A DNA stretch of 64,000 bases. Origin: Macrolepiota albuminosa. Taxonomy: Eukaryota; Basidiomycota; Agaricomycetes; Agaricales; Agaricaceae. A program made the translations under genes and the position numbers. The stretch is from positions 434,001 to 498,000 of the forward strand of contig JAMWFC010000089.1 of assembly GCA_027475525.1 (NCBI GenBank), written 5' to 3'. The notes below the pieces were generated by a model that had not been told where the DNA came from, did not search any database, and saw only the letters and a program-made list of their open reading frames with translations. Position 1 is the first letter of the stretch; every line of letters starts with the position of its first letter. Below are positions 1 through 10,438 of this stretch, piece after piece.

Positions 1-505
1 TTCAGTGGTGTGGAGGATGAAGGAAGCTTGAGTAGTCTGCACCTGAGTTTCCAGAGCAAGCAAGTGACCCCAGGCATCATCCAGGGGAGTGTCTGAGGAG
101 GCTGGTTGGGTCATAGAAGCAGCAGAGGGGCAGGGAGTAATCCAGTGGGGGAGTGACCTAAAAGGGCAAGAGAGGGCTCAAGCAGGCTCCCAGATCAAAA
201 TGTAGACTTGTTCTGCTGTAAGGAAAACCTCTAGAGGCTGTGGCTCAGTCACACAGCTGGCAGAGGTAGATCTAAAGAGAACAAGTCTAGGGATTCCCTA
301 TGCCAGGTTGGACACTTCTGGGGCCTCTGAAGCATGGGAAACAACTGTACAGTACAACAAAACCTTAAAAACTCAAAAATTGCCTACACAAACAATTGCA
401 CAAATAAGGGGCAAACTCTGACAAACTCTGGCTTATGTAAGCAATCTGGAAGCAGTGCTGAGGAGCCCACACTTGTCTGAATGGTAGCTAAAGAACCAGA
501 GCACC

Positions 506-730
506 TCAAGGGCTGAGAATAGTACTAACAGATAGTGTTGAAAGAATAGAAACAGTAAAATAAAATAATGTCAGAAGAAATAAGAGAATGAATGAAAGGA
601 GAGTGAAGAGATAAGGAGTGAAGGAAGAAAAAAATGAGAAGTCCTCTGACACAGCTAAAATGCTGGTATCAATGATGGTAGTATTGCAGTGAAGACACAA
701 TAGGTCACAAAGCTCCGTGTTAGTGAACAT
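506..730 (-). pseudogene. Remnant exon of the antisense accessory gene (third copy)
   Basis: The first residues after the Met at 730 match the exon that starts at 40469 in element A (Met-Phe-Thr-Asp/Asn, then Glu-Leu, then Asp-Leu-Leu, then Cys-Asn-Thr-Thr and Ile-Asp-Thr). The match fades after about 30 residues, and the six-cysteine exon found in A and B is not recognisable here. Upstream on the minus strand, the intron and its donor motif GTAAGTGTTTC are still visible; the LINE inserted exactly there. This is a third, older copy of the gene carried by elements A and B. It is not expected to make a protein. Confidence 0.6.
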
Positions 731-783
731 AGTTTGTTTAGGTGCCTAAAGATATCAAGATCAGGCGCTAAAGGCTAGCAACC

Positions 784-800
784 TTAAAAGAAACACTTAC
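784..800. repeat. Left target-site duplication of the LINE (17 bp)
   Basis: The 17 bases ttaaaagaaacacttac occur here and again, identically, at 4061-4077 directly after the poly(A) tract. This defines both ends of the LINE insertion. A perfect 17-bp duplication indicates a recent target-primed event. Confidence 0.95.
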
Positions 801-3800
801 GCCCAATAACTGTCCTAAACACAGACTATAAGGTAATGACGAAAGCTTTGTCAATAAAGCTAAGTAGAGTAGCCCCGAGCCTAATACACAGAGATCAAGC
901 AGGCTTCATGCAGGGCAGAAGAATCGAAGATCAAACGGAACTGGCCAGGATGGCAATAGAATGGTGCGAACTAACGAAAAAGAATGGCATGATTGTATGT
1001 CTGGATCAAGAAAAAGCCTATGATAGGATACTTCACACCTTTCTATGGAGCGCCATGAAGAAGTTTGGCATACCAAAGGAATTTATAAGTACTGTGAAAG
1101 CACTGTACAGTGACGCCTATACGAAGATTATTCTAAATGGTGAAATAAGCGAAGGGTATAAGGTGACAAGAGGAGTGCGCCAAGGGGACCCCCTATCGTG
1201 CCTATTATTCAATATCGCGATTGAATCACTCGCCCAGATGCTCCGATCGTCCAATCTGAAAGGTTTCGAAATGGACGAAAACATGGAGAGATTAATAGCG
1301 ACGCTCTTTGCGGACGACACGACAGTATACCTCAGTGAAGAAGACAGTTTCCAGGACCTTCAAAAACTACTCAAAGAGTGGTGTGTGGCGTCGGGAGCAA
1401 GGTTTAACATACCAAAGACAGTGATTGTGCCAGTGGGTACAGAGGACTATAGAAATCTTATCATCACAACTCGTAAGCCAAGGAACGCTGAACAGACCAT
1501 CCCAGATGAGATTAAGATAGCGAGGGATGGCGAACCAACGCGCCTGCTGGGGGCCTTCATTGGAAACAAGGTAGAGGACATAAGTGTCTGGACGCCAACG
1601 ATAGAGGCGGTATCGAAAGACCTAAAAAGATGGAATAAAGGGCGACTGACAATCGAAGGAAGGCGATTAATTATAAACATGGTAGTAGGAGGACGCACAC
1701 AGTACCGGACCCGAGTGCAGGGCATGCCCAAACAAATAGAAAACCAACTGACAAAGATGATAAATGAGTTTCTGTGGAACAGTGAGACACGGCAACTGAT
1801 AGGAATAAAAATGTTACGGATGCCATTAGAAGAAGGCGGAAGAAAAGTCCTCGATCTTAAAGCGAGGAATGAGGCGATAGAAATAATGAAAGCACAAAGA
1901 TACCTGGCACTAGATGATGAACGCCCAAGATGGGCAATACTGGCAGACAAGATCATAAATACAAAAATAGCAAGATTGCACGGGCATGATGAAGAAGCCC
2001 TGATGACCTTTATGCTTCAGAGCACGACGGTTGACACAAGGGCTAAAGATGGAGGCCTCCCCACACCAATACAGAAAATGCTACAGGTCGCAAGAAAACA
2101 CAACGTAACCTTCCACCCCATTATCCTTGAAAATGACCTAAAAGGCAAGATGCCGGCATGGTTCCATGTAGGCCTGGCGCAAGAGAAGTACATTCGAATA
2201 AACACAGCGTCAACGCTATGTATGAGGAAAGCACACGGGGTATGTACTGTAAACGACATGATAATGCTGGGAAAAAAACTAGGCACTGAAGCACCGAGTA
2301 CCCATAAAGCTAGAAAAAACTGTGCATGTACAACATGCAAAGATTTAAGGAGGAATGGGTGTAGGAACCCGCACAAGTGCTGTAAAACAGCACGAGAATA
2401 CATAGCAAGACTGGGGACAAAGTGGAATCCCAACGCCCCAGAATCTGAAAGAGACCTCACGGAGGAAGAGAAGGACCTCCTTCTAGATGAGGATAGAATA
2501 GCGTTTGACCCAGACTTCACAATGAAAGGTTCCCTCAGGGAGGGCGTAAGAGTTTTTACGCGACCAGAGAAACAAACGCTAACACAAGCAACGTATACGA
2601 GAACTCCGAGGAGTCCCCCCGATCTAATAACGATATACACGGACGGCTCATGCCTAAAAGACGAAGGAGGTCAGCCAGCAGCTGGAGCAGGGATCTGGTT
2701 TGGTCCAGATGACCCCAGGAACAAAGCAATCAGACTACCGAACTATGTCCCGCAAACGAATAATGCGGCCGAAACGGTTGCTGTACTAGTGGCGGCGCAG
2801 ATGGCTCCACAGGATCAAGCCATACTAATACGAAGCGACTCACAGGTCACCATCGACAACTTGACTAGGAACCTGAAAAGAAGAGAGGACAACGGATGGA
2901 TTAATACAGCGAATAAGGACATCCTACTGCCTATAGTTGCCACGCTTCGAAGAAGAGACGGAGTTACTCTCTTTGAAAAGGTCAAAGGCCATGCAGGGGT
3001 CTGGGGAAATGAAGAAGCTGACCGTTTAGCAAACGAAGGGGCACAAAAAGCAACCCATGACGAAATAGATCTAACAGTACCACAGGGATATACCCTCACT
3101 GGAGCTAAACTAGCGAAATTGACACAGGCCATGGCTTACAGAGGGATTTTAGAAAAAGCACCCGCACCACGAAGAAAAGGAACGATCACCCACCTGGACA
3201 TGACCAGGTGGGCGGCTAAGGAGAGGATAGGTGTCCTCCCAACGGATAAACAAATATGGATGTCGACTAGGGACAAGGACCTGACCCGCCAAACGAGAAA
3301 TTTTTTGTGGCGGGCAATGCATAACGCCTACAAAGTAGGACAATACTGGCTGAATATAGAAAACTACGAAGGGAGAGCAATGTGCCCGCAATGCAGGATA
3401 ACAGAAACAATCGAGCACATCCTTACAGAGTGTACGGCGTCAGGACAAGAAGTAGTTTGGGACTTCATAAAAGCTCTGCACGAGAAAAAGGGCATATCTT
3501 TCACTAAGCCATCGCTGGGAGACCAACTCGGATGCACCATCACAAAGAAAATGAGAAAAGGAGATAAAGGAGAACGGCGATTTCGTAAGATAGTAATCTC
3601 AGAAGCAATGTATGCAATTTGGAAACTAAGATGCGATTGGAGAATTTCGAGAGAATCGGACCCGGATAAGAATTTCACAGCAGAAGAGATCCTACAAAGG
3701 ATAAAAGCGGTTATAACGCGAAGGATAAAACTTGATTGCCTTGCGACGGATGGAGAGAGGTTCGAAAAGAAGGCATACAAGGCGGGTCTAGTGAAAAATA

Positions 3801-4060
3801 CTTGGTCGAACCTTATACGAGGAGACATAGCACCCCTCCGGCTATGGAGAAAGTTGACCGTGGTTTTAGTGGGTATTGGATGACGAGACCCACACACTCT
3901 GCGTAAAGGCATTTCCAACGGGGTGGCCATAGCCGAGGGAGTAAAGTGACATCGTGTTCGGCGTGAAAACGCATATCCTAGTCTGTAAGAAGTTGACGTA
4001 TGTGAACGGTCGACAGACTGTCGTGATACCACCAAAAAAAAAAAAAAAAAAAAAAAAAAA
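801..4060 (+). mobile_element. 5'-truncated non-LTR retrotransposon (LINE)
   Basis: The element is bounded by a perfect 17-bp target-site duplication (784-800 and 4061-4077) and ends in a poly(A) tract of about 27 bases (4034-4060). It starts inside the reverse transcriptase domain, so the 5' part (ORF1, endonuclease, first RT blocks) is missing, the usual result of incomplete reverse transcription. The remaining frame is open to its natural stop. RT, a separate RNase H domain and a C-terminal zinc-knuckle-like motif suggest a Tad/I-type clade; the exact clade is inference. A related 3' end lies at 20404-20736. Confidence 0.93.
803..3883 (+). CDS. LINE ORF2 fragment: reverse transcriptase, RNase H and zinc-knuckle-like C terminus
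   Basis: The frame is open from the insertion point at 803; the first Met is at 836. Visible in order: RT palm with the catalytic Phe-Ala-Asp-Asp box near 1306-1318; a long connection region with a cysteine cluster near 2320-2400; an RNase H domain (about 2630-3060) with Tyr-Thr-Asp-Gly-Ser, Ala-Glu-Thr, Ser-Asp-Ser and a Lys-Gly-His-Ala-Gly to Asn-Glu-Glu-Ala-Asp stretch that supplies the acidic catalytic set; and a C-x2-C-x8-H-x4-C motif near 3382-3430. There is no internal stop over about 1,026 codons. The N-terminal endonuclease and first RT blocks are absent, so the copy cannot mobilise itself. All long minus-strand frames beneath it are shadows. Confidence 0.9.
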   Translation, partial: PITVLNTDYKVMTKALSIKLSRVAPSLIHRDQAGFMQGRRIEDQTELARMAIEWCELTKKNGMIVCLDQEKAYDRILHTFLWSAMKKFGIPKEFISTVKALYSDAYTKIILNGEISEGYKVTRGVRQGDPLSCLLFNIAIESLAQMLRSSNLKGFEMDENMERLIATLFADDTTVYLSEEDSFQDLQKLLKEWCVASGARFNIPKTVIVPVGTEDYRNLIITTRKPRNAEQTIPDEIKIARDGEPTRLLGAFIGNKVEDISVWTPTIEAVSKDLKRWNKGRLTIEGRRLIINMVVGGRTQYRTRVQGMPKQIENQLTKMINEFLWNSETRQLIGIKMLRMPLEEGGRKVLDLKARNEAIEIMKAQRYLALDDERPRWAILADKIINTKIARLHGHDEEALMTFMLQSTTVDTRAKDGGLPTPIQKMLQVARKHNVTFHPIILENDLKGKMPAWFHVGLAQEKYIRINTASTLCMRKAHGVCTVNDMIMLGKKLGTEAPSTHKARKNCACTTCKDLRRNGCRNPHKCCKTAREYIARLGTKWNPNAPESERDLTEEEKDLLLDEDRIAFDPDFTMKGSLREGVRVFTRPEKQTLTQATYTRTPRSPPDLITIYTDGSCLKDEGGQPAAGAGIWFGPDDPRNKAIRLPNYVPQTNNAAETVAVLVAAQMAPQDQAILIRSDSQVTIDNLTRNLKRREDNGWINTANKDILLPIVATLRRRDGVTLFEKVKGHAGVWGNEEADRLANEGAQKATHDEIDLTVPQGYTLTGAKLAKLTQAMAYRGILEKAPAPRRKGTITHLDMTRWAAKERIGVLPTDKQIWMSTRDKDLTRQTRNFLWRAMHNAYKVGQYWLNIENYEGRAMCPQCRITETIEHILTECTASGQEVVWDFIKALHEKKGISFTKPSLGDQLGCTITKKMRKGDKGERRFRKIVISEAMYAIWKLRCDWRISRESDPDKNFTAEEILQRIKAVITRRIKLDCLATDGERFEKKAYKAGLVKNTWSNLIRGDIAPLRLWRKLTVVLVGIG

Positions 4061-4077
4061 TTAAAAGAAACACTTAC
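4061..4077. repeat. Right target-site duplication of the LINE (17 bp)
   Basis: Identical to 784-800. It directly follows the poly(A) tail, and the interrupted host element resumes immediately after it. Confidence 0.95.
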
Positions 4078-4159
4078 AACATATAAAGGAGCAACTCAAG
4101 CAGGAAGATTGACCTTCAGCTTTGGCACCTTGTTACAGGCTGTTTCACTTTAAACCACC

Positions 4160-5056
4160 ACTTATTATCTCTCCAGCACATACTACTCCTTTGACTTCAA
4201 GGATATGAGAGACTCAGGACTCTAGCACTAGCACAATGGCAGGAAGGGGACTCTGACCAAACTCTGATCAATACCAAAAGGGGTTAGCAGTAGGCACTGT
4301 CATTTGACAAGGCACCTTAATCAGAAGTCTAAAGAATCAATGATGACAGGACAGGATGCACTCAAATCCACCATTCAAATCTATCAGAAGAAGGTACAAT
4401 GTTTAGCACTGGGATTAGCGCTCATGGCATCTGTCAAGAATTTTCTGACTATATCCCAAAGTAGCCTGGCCAATCAGAATTGCATTAAAGTAAGCAGACT
4501 CATACCATTTTTCTAAATAGTTTTAAAGTTGCCATTAATTGCCGTTATTCATATGCTGCAGGTTGCCATTGACAGGTGGCTGTTTACTCTGGCAATGAGG
4601 AGAGGTGCTAAATAGTAGCACTACAAATAGACCTATCTTGAAAAGTACAGTAGCACATAGTATAAAAACTAGCTACTTCATATGTACATAACAATGAATT
4701 GTAACCCTTTGAGCACCTAAGTTACACTCAGCATTCAAATCATGCTAGCTTGTCCTAACTTTGTCACTAAGTTGGGTACTAGCTTCATTTTTACCATCTT
4801 TGTTGTCTATAGTGCTATTTATAGACATATTATGTTGCACTATTCTTTCTCTTTTCAATATCTTTGCCTGAACCATGTTGCTTACAACTTGCTAGATAGC
4901 ATCAGAGGTGCTATTATCTAGCACATCAAATAATTACATCTACTCAAGCACACCAGGACTCTGTCAGGACTCCTCACAACTACACATGCCAGGTGCTGGA
5001 GACAGTGTTGTACTGCATAACATCTAGTGCACTCAACCACAGTTGGCATCATCACT
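4160..5056 (+). repeat. Old LTR related to LTR-A
   Basis: From about 4160 the sequence follows the LTR-A copies at 28022 and 51779 with many transitions and small indels, ending in the same terminal words (...cagttggcatcatca at 5056). The central stretches around 4300-4540 and 4700-4860 align easily by eye. The 5' end of the LTR is not resolvable. It is the 3' LTR, or a solo piece, of the decayed element into which the LINE inserted. It lacks the 77-bp duplications seen in the younger LTR-A copies. Confidence 0.75.
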
Positions 5057-5082
5057 GGAGTGGCCGTCAAGACTGCTGACCC

Positions 5083-5997
5083 TCATGCTGCTTTATGCTT
5101 GAGGTATTCCACCACTTCAAGTTTGAAGATATGCACAAACAATTCAATATATTCTGTCAAATCTGCACAAGATACATTATGGCTCCTAGCAGCCAGTAAC
5201 TGTAAATGCTTTACTATATAAAGTTGTAGACACTTTTGCATCAATTTTTTGGCAACCAATGGATATTGGTCCAATACCAGCTGTAACTGGATAGACAAGG
5301 TCAAATACAACCTCTTACTCTCCTCATCATCTAAGGAGTCCAGTTCAGACTCTAAGTCCAGAACTCTTCTGAGGCCTTCATGCCTCACCTGCAGCTGTTT
5401 GCCAACTCTTTCATGTAACTCCTGATCTTTAGGTGCCAATGGTGCCTTCCCTGGCTGTACAACATTGTTGTCCTCCCTGCTGACCCTTATTGCTGGTTCT
5501 TGTTGCTGTGCATATGTTGTCAACGACAACTGTTCTGGTTCCATGGCAGTGTCTGCCACATACTCCAAATGCTGCTCAGTCAGTGCAGTCTGGAATGGGG
5601 TGCTGTGCATGAAAGTGCTGCCTTGCACCAGCTCTGAATACTGTGTAAGGTCTGGTTGACCTTTAGACTAAGCTGATGAGCTCTTGGGTAATACCAGGTA
5701 CATCAATGAAGGCATTTGGCTTGCTAGTAGTGACACTTCTGAGACTGCAGATCTCTCTCCTGGTTTACCACCAGGCCTCACAATGGACATCATCTGTGAT
5801 ATGGATAGCCTACTCAGCATTCCAAAGCTCACACTAACATCACAAGGTAATTTTTCATCCTGCTTTGGCAGGGGCTGATAAGTAGATGCAGTTTGTGTCT
5901 TCACAGCTTGAGACACAGGTGGGTCACCTGTATCTGAGAAAGGAGGGTCCAGATCAAGAGAGCCAGTCATAGAAGCACATTTTTGATGTGATGCCAA
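5083..5997 (-). pseudogene. Hypothetical ORF with one in-frame amber codon
   Basis: A minus-strand frame of about 305 codons runs from Met at 5997 to a stop at 5083-5085 and is broken once by TAG at 5668-5670. The N-terminal half is polar and Pro/Ser-rich. The C-terminal half is Leu-rich and predicted helical, possibly coiled coil, with many Glu-Leu and Leu-Gln runs. No domain is recognised. It sits directly beside the end of an LTR-A-like repeat, so it may belong to a retroelement (gag-like) rather than the host. If an intron spans 5668 the gene could be intact, but I see no convincing splice pair. Confidence 0.4.
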
Positions 5998-6890
5998 CAG
6001 AAGTCAAGAGTTTTTTGATGAGTTGCCTAGTTGGTAACAAGCCTAGAGTCTAAAGCCAATAGCAGAAGATTTAAAAAAATGTAACTGTTGGCTATGAGCT
6101 AAAACTGTCTTGTGTGGATCACACAGTGCTAAATCAGATTGCTGTATTGGATTTGACTAGTACTAGAGTGAATACAAGATGTTATCTTATGTAATACTCT
6201 ACTGTGTGCTAATAGCGCGTTGTTGACACGTGACAATCCGTTACACCTGCACCTGCTCCACATGAAATAATTTCTACTTTAGAAAATGTCAGTGTGGGGC
6301 TGGACCAGCTAATTTTGGCGATAAAAAACTTCGATCCAATTCTCATTGAACTGTCAATCCTGAAATCGGGATAGGGTTTTTATCATTGAAAAGGACTTGT
6401 TCACTCACTAATCCCAGCTGTTGGTATCGCTCTCAAGGGACTTCAGCCGTATAATGAGCGTACGTCTGCCCATCCTAGCCTGATGATATCAAGCACAGGA
6501 GAACATACTTGATAAGATGCCTCCGGTCTATCGGGAGTTTCGCTTGCAGTTTTCCCGAAAGAGCAACCCGCTTTTACTCTGTTCGCTGGGAATCGTGTTG
6601 GCCTCGGACGCTTAAAGCTTCCTGATAAACACTAGAGAATATGAACAGATTGTAGTAGCGGCGGTCTATCTGTCACAACAGGTTCCCATTCTATGCATAA
6701 TGTACACTATAGCGGCATGATCCGACAATGACATCCACAATCTATTAGTATCACCCTCATTACGGTCATGATCAATACTGTAAATTTTCACAACGAATCG
6801 AGATATTGAGGCTATCGATCCCATTACATGAACAAGGAGTCGGACCGGACGTAAACATACAAAATTTACATATACATGACAATGTGTGCT
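5998..6890. other. Intergenic, no gene seen
   Basis: Short frames only, and no repeat or RNA gene that I recognise. It separates the broken ORF from the 3' end of the F-box gene and probably holds that gene's terminator region. Confidence 0.5.
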
Positions 6891-8877
6891 TTACTTGATC
6901 GAAAATTGGAAAGAATTGAATGATAAGACACTTAATGGACGTGGTGATCGTGCACGTTCTGAAGAAGACCATGACAAGCGAGATGATCCACTAGAACGCC
7001 GAGCCTTGGATGACTCCAAATTCTGCACATATTGCCTGAAATATGGCTGCCCAAACACCTTCACGCGCCACTCGTGCGCTAGGAGGCTGGTCGGCAGGCC
7101 GTCAATACCAGCAAGTACTTCATATCGCCCAGATTGTTTGATGCGCCCAGAACTATGCGTTAGCCACGATTCTTCGGTGTAGCGAAGAGTGAAGTTTTGA
7201 ATATGCGGGTTATCGCGCACGATGCGCACAGCGGTATGGTTCATATCTTCGTCGCTGGACTTGTAGACTTTTGTGAGAGAGAATGAACGTAATCGCGGAG
7301 ACCGTCCAAGCGCTGCAGAAAAGTCTTTCTGTGAGCAAGGACAGTTAAGTGAGTCGTCAAGTAAGAAGACAGCGAAAGACTGACAAGGTGAAATGACGGT
7401 CGGGTAAAACAGAAGACTTCAAAGTGAAGGAGCAAAGGGCAGCATTCGAGTAAGTTTAGGAAGATATTCCTATCGTCTTGGATGATATTTCGATTTGCGA
7501 ATGTGAGGTCAATCCAAAGCGTCAGTGACAACAGGCATGGAACAGCTCTCAATAGTGCATAGGTCCGAGGAAATGCAGACGGACAATGGTGAAGGGTAGT
7601 GATACTTAGATGTCGGAGATTTTCAGGGTGAGGTAGGCACCGCAGATACCTAGATGGTCCAAAGAAGGAAGTCATGTTGGGAAGAGAACAGAAAGGTAAT
7701 GAGAGGCTAGAAGGAAACCCGGCTCCCCCTGGCTGCAAGAACGAGACTTCTTGCAGAAGAGGATGCGCGATAAGGAACTGATCCAGTGCTGAACTCGGCC
7801 CAGCTCTTCTTTCATCTTGATCAGGAGGCTGGAGCCGCATGTCTCCCAAGGTAAGCTTTCGCAGCCGAGGCCAGCGGCCAGCGGTTACGTGACGAGTGTC
7901 AAAGATACGAGGAGAAGGCGCAGAACCTCCGATTGCCAGTTCTTGAAGATTTGGGCAATGTTCAAGAAGCATTTGCCAGCATCGACGAGGTAGTTTTTCA
8001 GGAGTAGGGTGTTCGTCTAAGGTTGTGAGATTGTAATTAATTGCCACTTCCACGTGGAGGTACTTTGAGTAATACAAACCTAGTAACCATTCAAGTGAAT
8101 CTGACTTGACTGAAAGGGTGAAGCTCTTAAGGTCTCGGAAGTCAAAAAGCTAGGCGTTACATTAGGAAGGACCCGGGAAGATTAATACACGGGAACGTAC
8201 GGCGTCGTTGTTTCGGATTGGAAAATAACCGACGCTTGTGCCAACAGACTTGAGCAGTGGGCAACTGGGTTCCTTGTTAAGTTGTATGTGAAAGCGACAG
8301 GAATCATAGTGCGTACAATTGTCGGAGAGCAAGCCATAGCTTGTCATAAGGCATTTCCAAACCATCCCAATAGAACGATCGCAACAACGGCATGCGAATC
8401 GCCATGTTCGCAATAAGACCTGCTATAGAGTCCTCGTCCAGATATTCGCCTTGCGGTGTTCGTTCCACGTTGTTCGGTCGTACAGTGAGTACTCTAATGT
8501 GATGCGTAAGCTTCGGGGAGTGTGAAAACGATTCCAGCGTGATTTTGCAATGTCGATTAGTTGTGAGTTCCACTGTGGCGTACAACCTCGGGATTAGCAC
8601 CATCCGGGCACTTTGGCACTATGAAGCCATCTATGAGAACAAATTTCCATCCATATAATGGTTGACTTACGGTGAGACTGATGCTCAGGACGTCCCTTAG
8701 AGACGGAGTGTGATGCCCCACATTCCTGATGACGTCTGTGGGAATCGCACAACGATGGCTTTCAGGCGGCATACGCTCTGTAGAGGTCTTGACAGAGAAC
8801 ATTCGTTTAATGCGTGGTATGGGCGATCGTGGGCGCGACCATGAGCGCGTCCTTACGGGTCCCTCGACTGAGACCAT
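6891..8877 (-). CDS. F-box/LRR-type protein, five exons
   Basis: The model gives 595 aa with exons 8671-8877, 8317-8618, 8189-8264, 7385-8149 and 6891-7328. Introns are 52, 52, 39 and 56 bp, all GT-AG, and the phases agree. Residues about 40-70 resemble an F-box (Ile-Pro-Thr-Asp-Val-Ile, then Leu-Arg-Asp-Val-Leu). The middle has the leucine-rich layout common in Agaricomycete F-box families (Cys-Pro-Asn-Leu-Gln-Glu-Leu, Trp-Pro-Arg-Leu-Arg-Lys-Leu-Thr-Leu-Gly-Asp). The last exon ends in an Arg/Ser-rich tail. The expected role is substrate receptor of an SCF ubiquitin ligase; no substrate can be inferred. The start is the first ATG before the F-box. The family is large and fast-evolving in these fungi, so an orthologue is not claimed. 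Intron 3 (39 bp) is short and the least certain junction. Confidence 0.8.
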
Positions 8878-9176
8878 GGCGCTGATCGAGGTGTAGTTGG
8901 CTCACTCGAACGTGGTTAATTCGACGTCTTTAAGGGTTAGGACTGTGGGTAAACGTGCCGTAAATGACTGGAAGAAGGTGAAGATGACGAAAGTTCCTTG
9001 ATATCACCCAAATACAGTAGTTGACGTGCCTCGAGGTGCTTCATGTTGCAGATACACACGGGCTTTTATGTGCACGAGTACCCATTTAATTGGAAAGTAG
9101 TCAAGCTGGCATGAAACGGGGAACGAAGTATCAATGCCTCCGGATTCTACGGATAAGAATACCAGGATGATCAGAG

Positions 9177-9629
9177 TTAGAGTTTACTGGTCCTCATCCC
9201 TCCTGATCTTTTCGCTCCCAAGCACTGTACACGCCACATAGATTTTTTCCCTACGGCGTATCGTCTTGTGACAGCTGGATCTGGCGATACATCACAATCA
9301 CAAGCGATATGCATAGATTGGTTGAAGATCGTCATGGACTCTGTCAAGTTGAGTTTGCTCGATTGCAGCAGGAATGCAGCATGTTGTACAGGCATACGTA
9401 CTGCATTAGCCCCTAAAGTGAGGCTATGCAAAAGCAGACTCATTTCGTCGGCAAGTCTATTCTGATTGCCGGAACTTCTTTGCGGAGAAGTCCGATCGGC
9501 GCGCCGCCGCTGGGGTAAGAATGTAAAGATCCTTATAACCAAGTTCACTACACAATACACGGAACTTTGCTCAGCGCCTTGAAGCATTGAGTCATACCCG
9601 GAACCTTGGATTGGACTTACGATAACCAT
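9177..9629 (-). CDS. Uncertain small ORF
   Basis: A 150-codon minus-strand frame. It includes GTAAGT near its start and other possible splice signals, so the true product may differ. The composition is not clearly coding and no domain is recognised. It lies between the F-box gene and the next plus-strand gene. The rest of 8878-9700 holds nothing I can name. Confidence 0.2.
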   Translation of the reverse strand: MVIVSPIQGSGYDSMLQGAEQSSVYCVVNLVIRIFTFLPQRRRADRTSPQRSSGNQNRLADEMSLLLHSLTLGANAVRMPVQHAAFLLQSSKLNLTESMTIFNQSMHIACDCDVSPDPAVTRRYAVGKKSMWRVQCLGAKRSGGMRTSKL

Positions 9630-9727
9630 TTTTCAGTTTTGTGGGCCAATGAAGACCTGGACTGAAGAGGCACGTAAATTGAACTCGCCTATGACTTATA
9701 CTATTTAAACCTTGAATAAACCCTCAG

Positions 9728-10438
9728 GACTCCTACCGCCTTCCAGAAGGTATGAAGCGTATCGGGTACGATGCAGATACACAAGTATATACTTTCCGAG
9801 ATCATGACGGCAAGTTGTACAAAGGGGAGCCTGGTGCTAATTATGGGGTTCTTACTCCTGTGGAATGCATTGCCATTGAATCCATTAGAGAGGGCGCTTT
9901 TGACCCTGGTATGCTGTGAAGTTTCTCCTTGTTTAAACTTTATCTTTGGCATTTTATCCCAGGGATACTGCGCAATGGCTCATCTGTCAGCCAGGGCGGC
10001 GCCGTGTCAACATTCCAAGACATACTTCCTGCCACATCTATCACTTTTACCAAAGCCCCGGTCGACAAGCCTGTCTTTTTAACCAAATCGTTAACATCAT
10101 CGCCCGAAGGAGGACGTTCTGCTGCTTGCTCCAAATTTATCGCGGCGGTTCGTAAATCCACCTTACCGAAGGTACATGGGGTTGTTCATAACTTACGTCG
10201 ATCTATCATTACCGTTCGTTCAAAACCCGGTCCTGTTGCGGATGGGGAGAAGTTGCTTTCCCCGGAATCCAGCGGTTTCAACCAGAGCACGTCCATCATT
10301 AATGGCAGATCAGACCCCTCTGCAGAAGACATTGAGAGTATTGAGAGTGTTCTCCATCGGGGATCTCTTGATCTCAATCGAAGTAATACAGTTCGTTCAG
10401 GCGTATCCATTGACACACCTGTGCCGATCAAACATTGA
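9728..10438 (+). CDS. Conserved fungal protein, 3' exons (5' end unresolved)
   Basis: Two exons are supported: 9728-9908 and 9963-10438, separated by a 54-bp intron (gtatgc...cccag). The first begins after an acceptor at 9725-9727 and encodes a compact motif (Leu-Pro-Glu-Gly-Met-Lys-Arg-Ile-Gly-Tyr-Asp-Ala-Asp-Thr, then Phe-Arg-Asp-His-Asp-Gly). I recognise this motif from uncharacterised, sometimes LysM-annotated, fungal proteins. The second is Ser/Pro-rich with a basic stretch (Ala-Ala-Val-Arg-Lys-Ser-Thr-Leu-Pro-Lys, then His-Asn-Leu-Arg-Arg-Ser-Ile) also typical of that group. I could not connect an upstream exon in frame; the ATG at 9649 gives the wrong phase. The gene is therefore either partial as modelled or 5'-truncated. 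Function unknown. Confidence 0.55.

Larger units (their letters stand above)
1..800 (-). mobile_element. Decayed LTR-retrotransposon 3' region, left piece
   Basis: This stretch joins 4061-5056 into one old element once the LINE between them is removed. On the minus strand, 506-730 is clearly related to an exon of the antisense gene in elements A and B. A short minus-strand frame from an ATG at 111-113 runs off the window edge; it could be the start of another ORF, but too little is visible to name it. No intact gene is seen. The family assignment rests on the exon similarity and on the LTR-like sequence after 4160. Confidence 0.55.

Noticed and set aside
1117..4035. Several long minus-strand frames opposite the LINE
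   Set aside because: They are shadows of the conserved RT-RNase H frame with no motif of their own.
7241..8900. Frameshifts in the F-box gene
   Set aside because: Apparent breaks at 8310, 8150 and 7330 are explained by introns with proper GT-AG ends that keep the frame.
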